Shown here in pieces: positions 49,578-60,000 of a stretch of 64,000 nucleotides of DNA. Both the position numbers and the translations under genes were made by a program. The DNA is from Salarias fasciatus (lineage: Eukaryota > Chordata > Actinopteri > Blenniiformes > Blenniidae). The notes below the pieces were generated by a model. The model worked only from the letters and a program-made list of their open reading frames with translations. It searched no databases and was not told where the DNA came from. Every line of letters begins with the position of its first letter. The first letter of the stretch is position 1. The stretch covers positions 14,970,945-15,034,944 of the forward strand of contig NC_043748.1 in NCBI RefSeq assembly GCF_902148845.1, written 5' to 3'.

Positions 49578-52500
49578 TGATTTATTTCATGTAAAGTTCA
49601 TTAAAATACAATACTTGAAGTGTTGTTTTCTCCTTTCTTTGCTTTCTTCATTTTCATCTTTTGGAACGATCCTTCACCATTCTCCTTACGTTCTTATTTT
49701 TCTCTCGTCCTCTCTATGACAGTCTTCTCTTGCACATTTTGCTTTCTCCTCTGCCTCTCTCTCTCTGCGCTGTGTGCTTTGCTGTGGCGGGGCCTTTCTT
49801 CTCTTGTGTAAGGTGTGATTCTGTTGTTGATTCAGCTGAGGGTAAAAGGGGATGATAACCCAGCAGATCAGGAGCTGCCCATAGACAGCTGGCTTATTAC
49901 CCAAGGAATGGTGAGGACTCTATCCACAGTGTGTCCTCCTCCCCCTCCCTCATGTTCACCGTCATTTTCGTTCGTAGCCTCCCCCTGCCATCGTCCCCTT
50001 AAGCTGCTCTCCATTTCCAGCCTCATCTCACTGCTTCGTCCCGTCGTCGTCACATCAGACCAGCCTCCCCTCAATATTCACTGTCATGTCCAGTACAGAG
50101 TTTGTACTCTAGCCTTGGGCAATATGTTTATATCATAAAACACTGGATTTTTTTTTGTAATTCTGTTCCTGTTTATGCAATCATCTCTGTTGGACTTTTT
50201 AAATTGGGCTCTAATTGCTTTACAGCAGTTATTAATGCTTATTTATAGCAATCATTATGGTGTTTTTTAGATTTTTTAATATCCTAGGTTATCCCAAGGC
50301 CAACGTTTCTCTCTATGAATGAATGCGTCCACAAATAGCTTTGCAGTTGAATATTTTTCAACAGTAAGCTGTGATACTGTAACATAAACATTTCTTTATA
50401 TTGCCCACCTCTACTGTCCTCTGCTGGAATGAGTCCTGAACACTGCAGCCAGTACTGACGCCTCCTTTAATGCACATGCAATAAGGAGCCTGATAGTTCA
50501 CCGGGAACTTTGATCAAGCTCCATCATCTCATAACGGTCACGTACTAAATCGGCGGGGGAGTTCAGACACTCCGGCTGCGCAGCAGAACCAATCAGCCGC
50601 AATGAACGAGGCTGATAAGATATCATGAAACATCAGGTGAGGCGGTTTGCTGCGCGGTTGCGAGTATTTATTAGATGTCCTCTAATGATCTGTGAACCTT
50701 AGATAAAATACTAGCAATTAACACAAACCTCACATACTACATGGAAGCTAACTAACAGTTGAAATACCGGACGCTGTATGGGTAACAGGACGATGCCATC
50801 AGGGTGCGATTTGCTGAGGTGAAGAGGGATTAAAAACCCATTCTGGTCTACATCTCCAAATTTTTTAAATTCAATTTTTATTTTATTTATCTTTTGGAAG
50901 AACAGAAATTGTCTCTTTCATAGTGATTAAAACTGCTTCAGCTCTGGACAGATCACATCAAATAAATGTCTCTAAAGCCTGCATAAAGCAGAGATGTCAA
51001 ACCTCACATACATCGGCTCTGAACTTTAACAGTTTGCTTCACACTAAGTGGTACATTCTGGTTGAATTTCCAGCTAATCCATTGGTGATAAATTCCATCA
51101 GTTGATGGGAGCAAGACAGCCAAAACTATAGTTAGTCTGCAACTTGTATTTTTTTCTATTTAATGTCGTTTTTCTTAACTGCATTGTCACATTTTTATTC
51201 ATTTATTTTTTGTTTTTACTGAAACATGAAGTTGTAAAGCTTTGTGTTTGATGTTTCTAAACACTTGCTCCCATTTCTACTTCAGTCACAGATCGCACCC
51301 TGAATCTCATGATTGAGTCAATGTGATGTTTTACACTTTGAACTTAAATCAATGTAATTACTCAAAGTTACAAGAGGGACAAACTTCTAATGGTGCCGTT
51401 TTCTTCAACATTTCCTCTCCTATCACGTAGCTTGCATGTATTTATTTTTTTCCTCTGTGAGTGACTTTCACTGCCCCACTGCCTTGGCCTTTTTCATTGA
51501 TATGTGTAAACTCAAACGGAAACCCCAACAGTGTTATTGTGCGATATAACAGCCTCAGGGAAAGAAGGCTTGTGTTCTCTATAATTTACTTTGATGTCTG
51601 GTCATCATCAGATGTGGACATTGGCTTGATCACGTAAGGATGTTGAAGATAAAAGTATTGTTCCCGAACATTCCAGACTAGTTTGTCACTCCGCTGAAAA
51701 GTTTCTCGAAACTTATGTAATACATCACACTTCTTCGTGCATTCGGATCATTTGGTGCTCACACAGACGGGAACACAAGCTCGCACCATCCACTCTGACA
51801 TGGCTTCCATCATCACTGTCACCGCACGCCATGCAGCGATGCTCCTGCGCCCAGTGTGTGTGTTTGTGTGTGAGTGTGTGTGTGCGCACACCGTGGGATT
51901 GCCCTTCCTCTCGACAAGTCCCTGTGCCTTGAGCGTTTCCCATCCAATCAATCTCTTAATCACGTTCAAGCGATTTGCTAATTAACTAATGATGTGGAAT
52001 AATTAACGCTGCTGTGTGACATTAGTCGGCAGCTGTTAAGCCATGTCAGCACCGCCAAATAATGAGAACAATACACAAACTGGGAACTCCTGTTCGCACA
52101 CTGAAGAGTGCCGAGTAGCACAGAGTTGAGAGAGGTTGAGCGTATCTATCCAATGTTTTTATTTGTTTCATTTTTCTTTTACTCCCCTCTGAGCATTTAG
52201 TGATTCCTGTTCTTTATATGTGTGCGTGTGTGTCACAACTTGTGTTTGTGTTGTTGGGGTTGGGTGTCTTCATGTTGCGTGGCTCTGGTGCTCCCGCTGG
52301 GTTTGTCCATGGCTTTGCTCCATAGATCCCTGTATCGCAGTCCTCTGTCATGGATGACATAGAGGAGTGGCTCTGTGCTGACGTGGTGAGACTTCTTTAC
52401 CTTGATTTATACCTTTATTTGATTCTGTCCTTCCTTCTCTCTCTGTAACCTTTTTTTTTTTTTTAAATTTTCTTTAATAGTACATTACATCCTTTCATCT

Positions 52501-53228
52501 CACTTAGTTGCTCACTTTTGAGTTCAGTTTCATTTAACTTTGCATTCTTTTAATTTCTCTGACCTAATCTTTTCTACCAGTGAGGTCCAACTCCAAATGC
52601 TAACATAGAGCTAATGATAACGGACTTGAAGCAGCTGCAGCGGCTTTTCCCAACTTTTGCATGTTGTGGTTGTGATCGACTCAATACGGTTCCTTGTTTT
52701 GTCCACTTGGGAAAACTGTGGGAGGATGCATGAGTGAAGGATCCCTCGTGAGCCACTCTCTGAGCGGGATTTGTCTGTTTGTGTGAACCTGACAAAAATC
52801 TGACCTGTGTGACTGTTTTCTGTAATGTGTCAGCTCACAGTGTTACTGACTGTCCACCGAGGTTGCAGACAATTCCCTTATTATTCAAACATGCAGCAGT
52901 GTTCACTGAACATTTTTCTTTTCTTTTCGAATAGAAAGGGGACGGTGCTGAGGAAGGTGTTACCAGTGAAGGTACAAAGTCTCAAATGTGTGAAATTAAA
53001 ATGTTTTGCCTCTGTACTGGTAAAAAAAAAATAATGGCTCTCGTGCCTCCATAATTGTGACAAATCCACTTATTTCTTTCAGAGTTTGATAAGTTCCTGG
53101 AGGAGAGAGCTAAGGCAGCAGACACTCTGCCATCTCCCCCTGATGCAAACCCCTCACACCCGGCTCGTGCCCCCAGCGGCTCCCAGAAGAAGGCTGAACG
53201 GACGGAGGACGCCCTCTTTGCCTTGTAG
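34172..53228 (+). CDS. tom1l2: TOM1-like 2 membrane trafficking adaptor
   Basis: Endosomal VHS-GAT adaptor that binds ubiquitin, Tollip and clathrin. Sixteen coding exons: 34172-34223, 38085-38169, 40080-40158, 41590-41739, 42401-42535, 42626-42769, 42949-43065, 45079-45212, 45543-45585, 46410-46581, 48266-48380, 48945-49020, 49836-49910 (cassette candidate), 52326-52385, 52935-52971 and 53083-53228. They give 539 residues with the cassette and 514 without (human about 507). The VHS domain occupies ~1-155 ([35 protein letters not shown]). The GAT three-helix region is at ~216-316 ([37 protein letters not shown]). A clathrin box NLIDL is at ~322-326, then [25 protein letters not shown] and the C-terminal EDALFAL. 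All junctions are GT-AG. Introns 1, 2, 7, 10 and 13 are large and carry most repeats of the window. Confidence 0.96.
34224..38084 (+). other. tom1l2: tom1l2 intron 1
   Basis: A 3.9-kb intron. GCTAAC/GTTAGC motifs cluster at 34310-34440. The rest is unique sequence with no gene or named transposon recognised, and an A-tract of about 14 near 37137-37150. Confidence 0.5.
39014..39052. repeat. (AC)n microsatellite in tom1l2 intron 2
   Basis: Nearly pure AC repeat of about 39 bases. A long A-tract lies about 90 bases upstream near 38919-38937. Confidence 0.95.
39394..39575 (-). repeat. interspersed repeat R1 with GGAT tract
   Basis: Reverse-strand R1 copy in tom1l2 intron 2. A GGAT tetranucleotide tract at 39394-39418 marks its 3' end. 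The body keeps GATCCCAGCTGATGATGGG, CACCTGCCCATC and TTCAGGAGGAAATCGG. Confidence 0.6.
42192..42304 (+). repeat. interspersed repeat R1 fragment
   Basis: A 3' half fragment in tom1l2 intron 4: TGAATGTGAGTGTGTG followed by CCTTGTGATGGACT and GATGGATGAATG. Confidence 0.5.
43352..43515 (+). repeat. interspersed repeat R1 copy in tom1l2 intron 7
   Basis: Recognised by CCGTGTGGGGTTTACATT, AACATACATGTGAGGCTAAC, GTGAAAGTGAGTGTG and GGTGTACCCTGAGGCC in the family order. It lies 18 bases before the target site of the hAT element. Confidence 0.6.
43541..44377 (+). mobile_element. non-autonomous hAT-type DNA transposon
   Basis: An 837-base element in tom1l2 intron 7, with a perfect 8-base target duplication GTGATTTC on both sides (43533-43540 and 44378-44385). 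The termini start CAGAGATGGGGACTTGAGT on the left and, in reverse complement, CAGACATGGGACCAAGTCA on the right, forming imperfect terminal inverted repeats with the hAT-style CAGAG start. Both subterminal regions are full of GACTTG/CAAGTC repeats, typical of hAT transposase binding. The interior has no transposase frame, so it depended on another copy. The orientation is arbitrary. An exact target duplication argues for a fairly recent insertion. Confidence 0.85.
47236..48037 (+). mobile_element. unclassified interspersed element in tom1l2 intron 10
   Basis: The left edge reads GCAGACTTCCGCCCCAGG and the right edge CCTCCTGGCGGAGGT, which are imperfect inverted repeats. Before the right edge stands an AACC tetranucleotide tract (about 47973-47998). 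The part 47840-47960 (ATGGATTCTAAGTTAGCCC, CACAAAGTTTCATTGCAATC) resembles a repeat widespread in fish genomes. The middle 47336-47790 is very CpG-rich and may be a second element nested in the first. I cannot assign a family. Confidence 0.5.
49489..49574. repeat. (CA)43 microsatellite upstream of tom1l2 exon 13
   Basis: Pure 86-base CA repeat on the sense strand of tom1l2, ending 261 bases before the cassette exon. Confidence 0.98.
49836..49910 (+). other. tom1l2: phase-0 cassette exon candidate of tom1l2
   Basis: 25 codons ([12 protein letters not shown] then [13 protein letters not shown]) between TTGATTCAG and GTGAGG. Both ends are in phase 0. Skipping it joins NAGG to IPVSQSSV, which matches the human SSEG-IPVAQPSV junction, so the short form is the standard protein and this exon is optional. 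Confidence 0.7.
49911..52325 (+). other. tom1l2: tom1l2 intron 13
   Basis: A 2.4-kb intron with no gene recognised. It holds impure TG runs near 51855-51885 and 52217-52235. Confidence 0.5.
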
Positions 53229-55602
53229 ACTGTTCAGAAAACATGGGCGTCTTCAGGACGATGCCCCGAACGCTGCCCTGGCCCCCAGCTGTCCTTCAAC
53301 TCCCATTTCATTGCTGACTGGCAGTGGTGTAGCAAGTGCTCTCCACCTTCTTCGTCTCTTGCCACAGTGTAAATCTAACCGTTAAGAGGTCCAACATGTT
53401 TACGGCGCACTACTGTGCTGCGTTTCGCTTTATATGGATGTATTAATCTGTTAATGTGGGATGTATTACTCTCAGTCCAGTATTTGTAATACTCCACCAA
53501 AGGAACACAACTTGTCGCTTGTGTTTTTGAAAATGTCGTCCGTCGCTGCGAGATCGATGAGAAATATCTCTGCAGGTCTATGCATTGAGTCAGTATAGAA
53601 ACACAAATTGGATTATATTGTGTTATTTTACTACATTCTGCTAATTGCTTATTTATGCATTTTTGTTTTAATGATTTGTTCTGTACTATGTACTAGCGCT
53701 GATGTATTGGCCACGTCTTTCTTTTTTTTTTTTTTTAATTCCTACAAATATTCCAGTTAAGAGTTGTAGCGATGCTTTTAATACTGAGGTATGTGTGGAA
53801 TGACAACACCTATCAGTACTCATTGTTGCAAATGCACTGAAAATATAAGACTCTTGTTAGGAGGCTAATGTTGCTAACTAGGAACATAATCAAATCATAG
53901 CTCTTAACCATGTATGCCAGCATTTCTCTACGCAAAGGGAATAGTGAAAAAATGCTAAATATTCATAGTTAGGGTTAACTCAAATGTATTTAAATGGCTA
54001 AGGGGAAGGAACATGCCTATTCATGATTTCCCAGTTTTTTTCAATCCTGCTATACACTACAAGTTCCACATGCCTGTGACAACAGGCTTGGAACACTTTT
54101 AGTCATTCCAAAGAATGTAAAGGCTTTAATGACCAACTAGTACTTAATTGTACGTCAAACAGTAATGTCCTTCATGTACTATAAATGTTATGGGATCAAA
54201 ACCATTTTCCTCCCCCCTGGTGTATTTAATGTCTGTGCACTTTGAAGCAAAAACAAATCTGTATTTTGTCCTTTGTGTTTACAAGATGGTCACTATTTTT
54301 CTAGGGAAAGGGGAATTGAGTAGTCTTCAGGACGACTTCGTTTTGCACATAACTTTTCTAAATAGTTGCGGCTCTTGCTTGCGTAGAAGTGGATGGACTT
54401 GTCTAACTTATGATTTCAAGAAATACAAAAGATGTTAAAAATTGCATTGAAAACAGGATTTAATCATAGCACACATCATAAACGACTAAATCGTACAGCC
54501 GACAATAACGCGCAGTTGTAAAAGAAGTATTCACATAAGCAAATGTTCACACAGTAGTATTTAATCTATGTACCTCAAATTACTGCAACTTCTGCACCTG
54601 GTTACCAATGTAGTGACTCATAATATTTGAGAGTAGAGAGAATTACGTAATATTTAATCCCTTGTATTTTTTTTATAGTTCCTGTGAAAAGAAAAGAAAA
54701 ACAAAACAAGTTTGCACCCTTCATTGATCTTCACAGGTAAAGCTCAAGCATGCAACACAAAAATCCTCCCCTTGATTTCAGCTATCAAAAGACATATTTT
54801 CACACTGCAGTGTTTCATCTGCCGTGTTGGAGCTGCCGCCAAGCATTTCTGTCATTGACTGGGTGGACACAGTAGCTCCTGACTGGAGTTTGAGATAATG
54901 TTGCACTTGGAATCGAAAATAGAAAACCATGTCTTCATTTCAGTTCATTTTGCACTACACTTAAGACTGTTTTCTCTCCATTCATTAGAGACCAAAAGCG
55001 TTGTTAATCAGATAAAGCTAAAACCCATTAAAGTCTCTTTTCCAGATGTAGAAGCTTCATTGTTCATCCATCAATATTGAATAATTGAATAATTCTTTTT
55101 GAGTCTTTATAGGGATTCCATTGGAAGGGAATACTCTTAATTTGTTATACTATTTAACAAATGCATTTAACTTTTTTTGTCAACATGTGCTTGACTACAT
55201 TTTAGTTGAAAACATTAGCAATGATGAGCTTTAATGTTATATGGTAACACAATGGTATTGGTATGGCTGCCAGGTGATTGCGATCTTCATCAATTCTGGA
55301 CATGCAAACTGAACAAAGACTAGAAAATGTAACGGGAGATCCTGATTGTGTGTGGAGTATCTTTGGATTTGTAAGTGTACTCTGTTACTTGCTTTTATGA
55401 CGCTCAAGTCCTGATTGCAACATGTATTCCTCGAAGTGGTTACTGAATGTCTTTAATACTGATGAGAAAAAAAGGTTTTTTGGTTTTGTGTGGACATGGA
55501 AAACAGACCTGTTTTCTATGTCTGCTTGGCTGTACCGTCTGTTGCCATTACTAATGGTCAGATTTATATTTGACCAATGCACGTGTGTAACTGCCCAATA
55601 AA
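53229..55602 (+). other. tom1l2: tom1l2 3' UTR with poly(A) signal
   Basis: About 2.4 kb of AT-rich sequence ending in AATAAA at 55597-55602. Several ATTTA pentamers occur. The small open frames inside look like chance. A long 3' UTR is usual for this gene. Confidence 0.6.
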
Positions 55603-56288
55603 ATACGAGTGTAGCAATGAGTGACCTCTACCTCTACAGCTGTTTTATTGTTATTGTAGGGAGGAGTTGTAATCCCACTGCTCCTTCATGCACATGCTGA
55701 TGCAACATGGGCTCAAACTTGCACTGTGGTGGGCATTCACTGTCACGTGAGCCTCAGACCCCCTCCCATGTGGTGGGAACGGGTCTGAGGCTCCATCAGA
55801 GTAAAACACAACTCTTTAGTTAACTATTATTTTTGGAGAATTACTGTGCAGAACTGAATGCTCACTTCAAACAGGGCACGACACACACCTGATGTGAACC
55901 AAGAATTCCCAAAAACCGGTTTTTCAGAGTGACTCCATTCTCCTACTGAGCAGTACTACTCTCGGTCACTGACCTATTTTCTTGTTTAGTCATTGTGGGG
56001 CTCACCTTTTGTTTTCAGATAAGATATAATACTATATTTTTAATAACTGTTTATCTAAAGTTTACAAGACTCGTTTAAAGTTATGATTGTAAAGTTTCTT
56101 TGTTTAATAGAGTCTCGCTGCACAATCTTTAATAGAAATATGAACATGGAATGCACACAAGTAATCACTGATTGTGATTATTTAATTATATTTTTCCGAA
56201 TATGAATCGTATTATGACTTTTTACAGCTCTCGCTCTTCGACAGAGAAACACATGACGTAATCCCCATACTCACTGAAGTGACGTGAG
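55603..56288. other. tom1l2/srebf1 spacer
   Basis: No gene seen. A GTGGGAACGGGTCTGAGGCT stretch near 55770-55790 repeats, inverted, the nearby GAGCCTCAGACCCCCTCCCA (55748-55767), making a hairpin-capable palindrome. Confidence 0.45.
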
Positions 56289-56321
56289 ATCACCCCACTC
56301 GGTTTCCAGGCTTCTGATTGG
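56289..56321 (+). promoter_or_regulatory. srebf1: sterol regulatory element plus NF-Y site upstream of srebf1
   Basis: ATCACCCCAC at 56289-56298 is identical to the classic LDLR SRE-1. An inverted CCAAT (ATTGG) stands at 56317-56321, 18 bases on, inside the 16-20 base window reported for SREBP/NF-Y cooperation. A second NF-Y palindrome ATTGGCCAAT is at 56407-56416. It lies about 800 bases before the ATG and suggests autoregulation of srebf1. Confidence 0.75.
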
Positions 56322-56748
56322 ACGTTTCAGCTGGTTCTACAGGAGGAGCCACGCGTTCCAGTCTAACAAACTTGCTTGACAGTTGGTCCTGCCTACCTCG
56401 TTTCTGATTGGCCAATAGGGGCAAGCCCACGATAAAGATCCACGCCGTTTCAACCTAAATACAGAATTATGCGGAATGAATTCACATTATTATTGAAACT
56501 GTGCGTTATCGGGTTATATAGCAATTATTGTGTTATGTTTTTACTCGGCAAATTCATTTTTATTTTGAAAAAGTAATGCATTTCATGTTGACTCAGAGTA
56601 TTTCTGGGGTAGATGTGTCTGTTTATTGAACATTTCTAAAATCGGGTTTGGTCGTGCTTTAATACTCATCACAGACTCCACATGTTGTCACTTCTTCGGC
56701 GACACAACCAAAACAACGAGGACATGGGACTCGAGCTCTCAGTCAATG

Positions 56749-56778
56749 ATTGGCTCGGTGACCTGTCAATCACCGCAT
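56749..56778 (+). promoter_or_regulatory. srebf1: second NF-Y/SRE-like pair upstream of srebf1
   Basis: ATTGG at 56749-56753 is followed after 15 bases by ATCACCGCAT at 56769-56778, an SRE-like half match. It is 306-335 bases before the start codon. Confidence 0.5.
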
Positions 56779-57083
56779 GTGCGCGTGTGTGAAGGGTTTC
56801 TCCGGCTATCACCGTAAGCATGTTAGTACTGAATGAGCTCCAGTATTCGACTCGGGTTTGACAAGTTTCCCCTGATGATCATGGGGGTAGGAGTGGGTTG
56901 TTAAGTTGTTGACACATCGGTTACAAAAAGTTACAGGTCAGTTTTCGCGTGTTGCAGTCGAACTTGTGGGATCTTGCACTTTTTTCAAATGTAGCGACCC
57001 GGAGAGATCTCCGATTTTTACTCCTCCGTGCGATTCCGACAGCCAGTCAAGTCTACATCGAAGAGGCGAACACAAGCGTCAAA

Positions 57084-60000
57084 ATGAACAGCCTGTCTTT
57101 TGACGATCCTTCGTTGGATAATCTGGATCCAACACTGTCGCTTCATGATCCCAGCGACATCGACACGGCGCTCTTAAGCGACATTGATGGTAAGACAATA
57201 AGCCACAACAGCTACCAACAACACTGCCTGTCACTCACGACTCTCCGGCTCGCTGTTATGATTATTCCGTACTTTTAAACTAATTGCCAGGACTAAAGCC
57301 CAACTTGTCACACTGAACATCATCTGCAGTAACCAGTTTTTAGGTTTTTATAATTCCTAGTGTGCCTTTCATCAGCGTTACTAGCTTGAGTAGCTAACAT
57401 TAACTGTTTAGCCACCGGCGCTGTCATAAAATAATAAGTACTCTAAGTTATTATAGTTAGTGCATATTCTTACACAACGAGGGTAACGCCACAGTATATT
57501 TTCTTTAATAATTAAGTAATTATTATAGCGTTGGCTAAGCTAACAGGTGCTAAATGGTGGTGCGCGCGCCCCGCCCCCCGCGTGCTCCACACACTGGGGT
57601 TACTGCCGTTCATTCCTCTGAATTGGGTTCACACTGCCTCAGTTGACCACTCTACTTCACTACACAGTTTATATCTTAATTTAGAGGAAAAAGCAAACCA
57701 AAAAAATAAAACATGACATGCTTATTACTTTATTGTGTTGCTGTGCGAGCAAGTGTCCCATTTTCTCACTTGCAAACCTGTAATTTACATTGTAAGCTTA
57801 TGTTTGGTTTGGAAGTGTCTGTTTTGCACCTGTCTTTCATTATGTCCGTCAGCCACTGCAACTGGAAAACCAACAAATAGTAATGATTTAATATCAGCGA
57901 CGCTTTCTGTAATTTCCCTGCAATCATGGGAACATAAAACGTGTAAACATTATTGATTGATTTGGACATCCTGCGGTGGTGTGTGCTACCTGGCATCCTT
58001 GAATTTGACCGTCAATAAACCCTCGGTGATGCTGAACTATGGTAACCTCGTGTGAAGCCACAGACAGCTCTCCCTCTCTTTCCTCGTCTTGGGCTGATCG
58101 GCATAGCAAGTCTCCTGGACGCGCTGTGATTGGCCCAGAGCGATCACCTCATACACAACGCTGGTTTACAAACCAGGCTGCTGCCTCCGCTGCAGACACA
58201 ACATGCACTATAGAGTAACCTATTTTATGTAAAAAGGAAATAAAAATATTTAGATTTTTTTTTTACTTTTATAGAATATCTGCTCATAAAGGAGCATATT
58301 AATGCCCCAGTCATGTATTAACCTACTTTGAATGTTATATTTGTCCAGTAAGTTAGAGTACATTCAGACACAGAAGTTTTACATTTTACATGGAATTACA
58401 TGAAAATATCATACTTTATTAATCATCTTGGAGTATTTTTTTTCTGCGTTGTCCTCTTTCTAGTTGGGGACCCACAGTGACAATCTGTCCGCAGTGGGAT
58501 TTTAATTTGCGAACTTGTGGTTCTACCTTCATTTTGTTAACCTCAAAGCGGCCACTTCCCAAAAACTAGGCAGTCAAGATTATGAAAAAGGGGGGCCAAG
58601 GATTTAGCTTTGACACAAGTGCCACAATTTGCTTATGATCAGATTCATAATTGCTTATTGGCACAGAAACCTAGAGCCTAAACACCTCAGTTACTTTTGA
58701 AAAGACATTCGTTAGTTTTGTGTATTCAGTTCTGGTCACAGTATCAAACTAACAGTAATCTGTTGTTGTGGAGTCATAAAAAGAGCTTTTTTAAATACAT
58801 ATTGTCACAGTTTTGTCATTACAATTTGACCCATATCTATAGAATCACTATAAAAACCTTGTGTTAATAGCTTTACCAATGGCTTTCATATATTTTTATT
58901 ATAGATGCACTTCATAGTTTTTCTGAAATGGTTTTCTTTGGTCTGTGCTTACAGATGCACAATTTGAATCAGCATTACATTTATATATAAATGGTTATGT
59001 GTTATTTGCTCATATAGGTTGGTATGGCTAATCATTCTCTTCAATTTCCAGTTATATTGAAGTTTATAGTTTCCCCAAATCTGCCATGGGAAATTTAACA
59101 GCAGCATGAATACGATGAAAGTTAATTCGTGTTTTGCCAAGACAGAATTTTCATGTTTAATACCAGTATTTCTCTTGGATCATAACCTCAGTATACATGG
59201 GAGGCCTTGGCCTTGTGCAGCCCACATTCGGCTCTTTAGGTGGCCTGAATCAGCCTGAGATTGAGGCTGGTGAGAATGTATGATTGAAATGAACATTATT
59301 GTTTATGCTGTATGATGTACAATTAACTTTTTATTTTAGAAGTAAAATGTTTTAATTCATCTCATATTTAGGTCACTTTTTCACATTTTCATTTTTATGA
59401 AAAATTGCAGTTTGAATCATCTTTATCAGACTAAGTGCACTCAATAAATACTACAATTTGATTAATGCATTGCAAGAGCAGGAGCATGTCAGATACTATT
59501 ATATTTTGGTTTCAGTATTCATATTGAGAAGAAGTGAATAGAACTTATAATTCAACCGTTTACAGCTGTCCTAATTTTAACATGTGGACAACCTCTGGAT
59601 TAGAATGGGCAGTGAATCATTTTTTCAGTTTGATTTAACTGGTTGTGGTGTAACAGTGGTGTTTTTGATTTCTCTTCCTCCTCAGACATGTTGCAGCTCA
59701 TCAACAACCAGGATATGGAGTTTGGAGGACTCTTTGATGCTGCTTCATATTCGGGGCATCCTCCCACCCAAGAAATGACTGGTATGACCCAAACCGTCAC
59801 CTCAGCAGCCCCGCCAGTCACCACTACCACACCTGCGTCGTCGTCTTCCTCGTCCATTCTGAGCAGCAGCCCCCACCTCGATGCGCTTCTGGGCCCTCCC
59901 ATCACACGCAGCTCTTCTACCCCGGACAAGGCCTTCCAGCCCGCCACTTTCCAGCAGTCTCCTTTGGCCCAGGTACCAAATCCCCCCGCAAGGCAACAGC

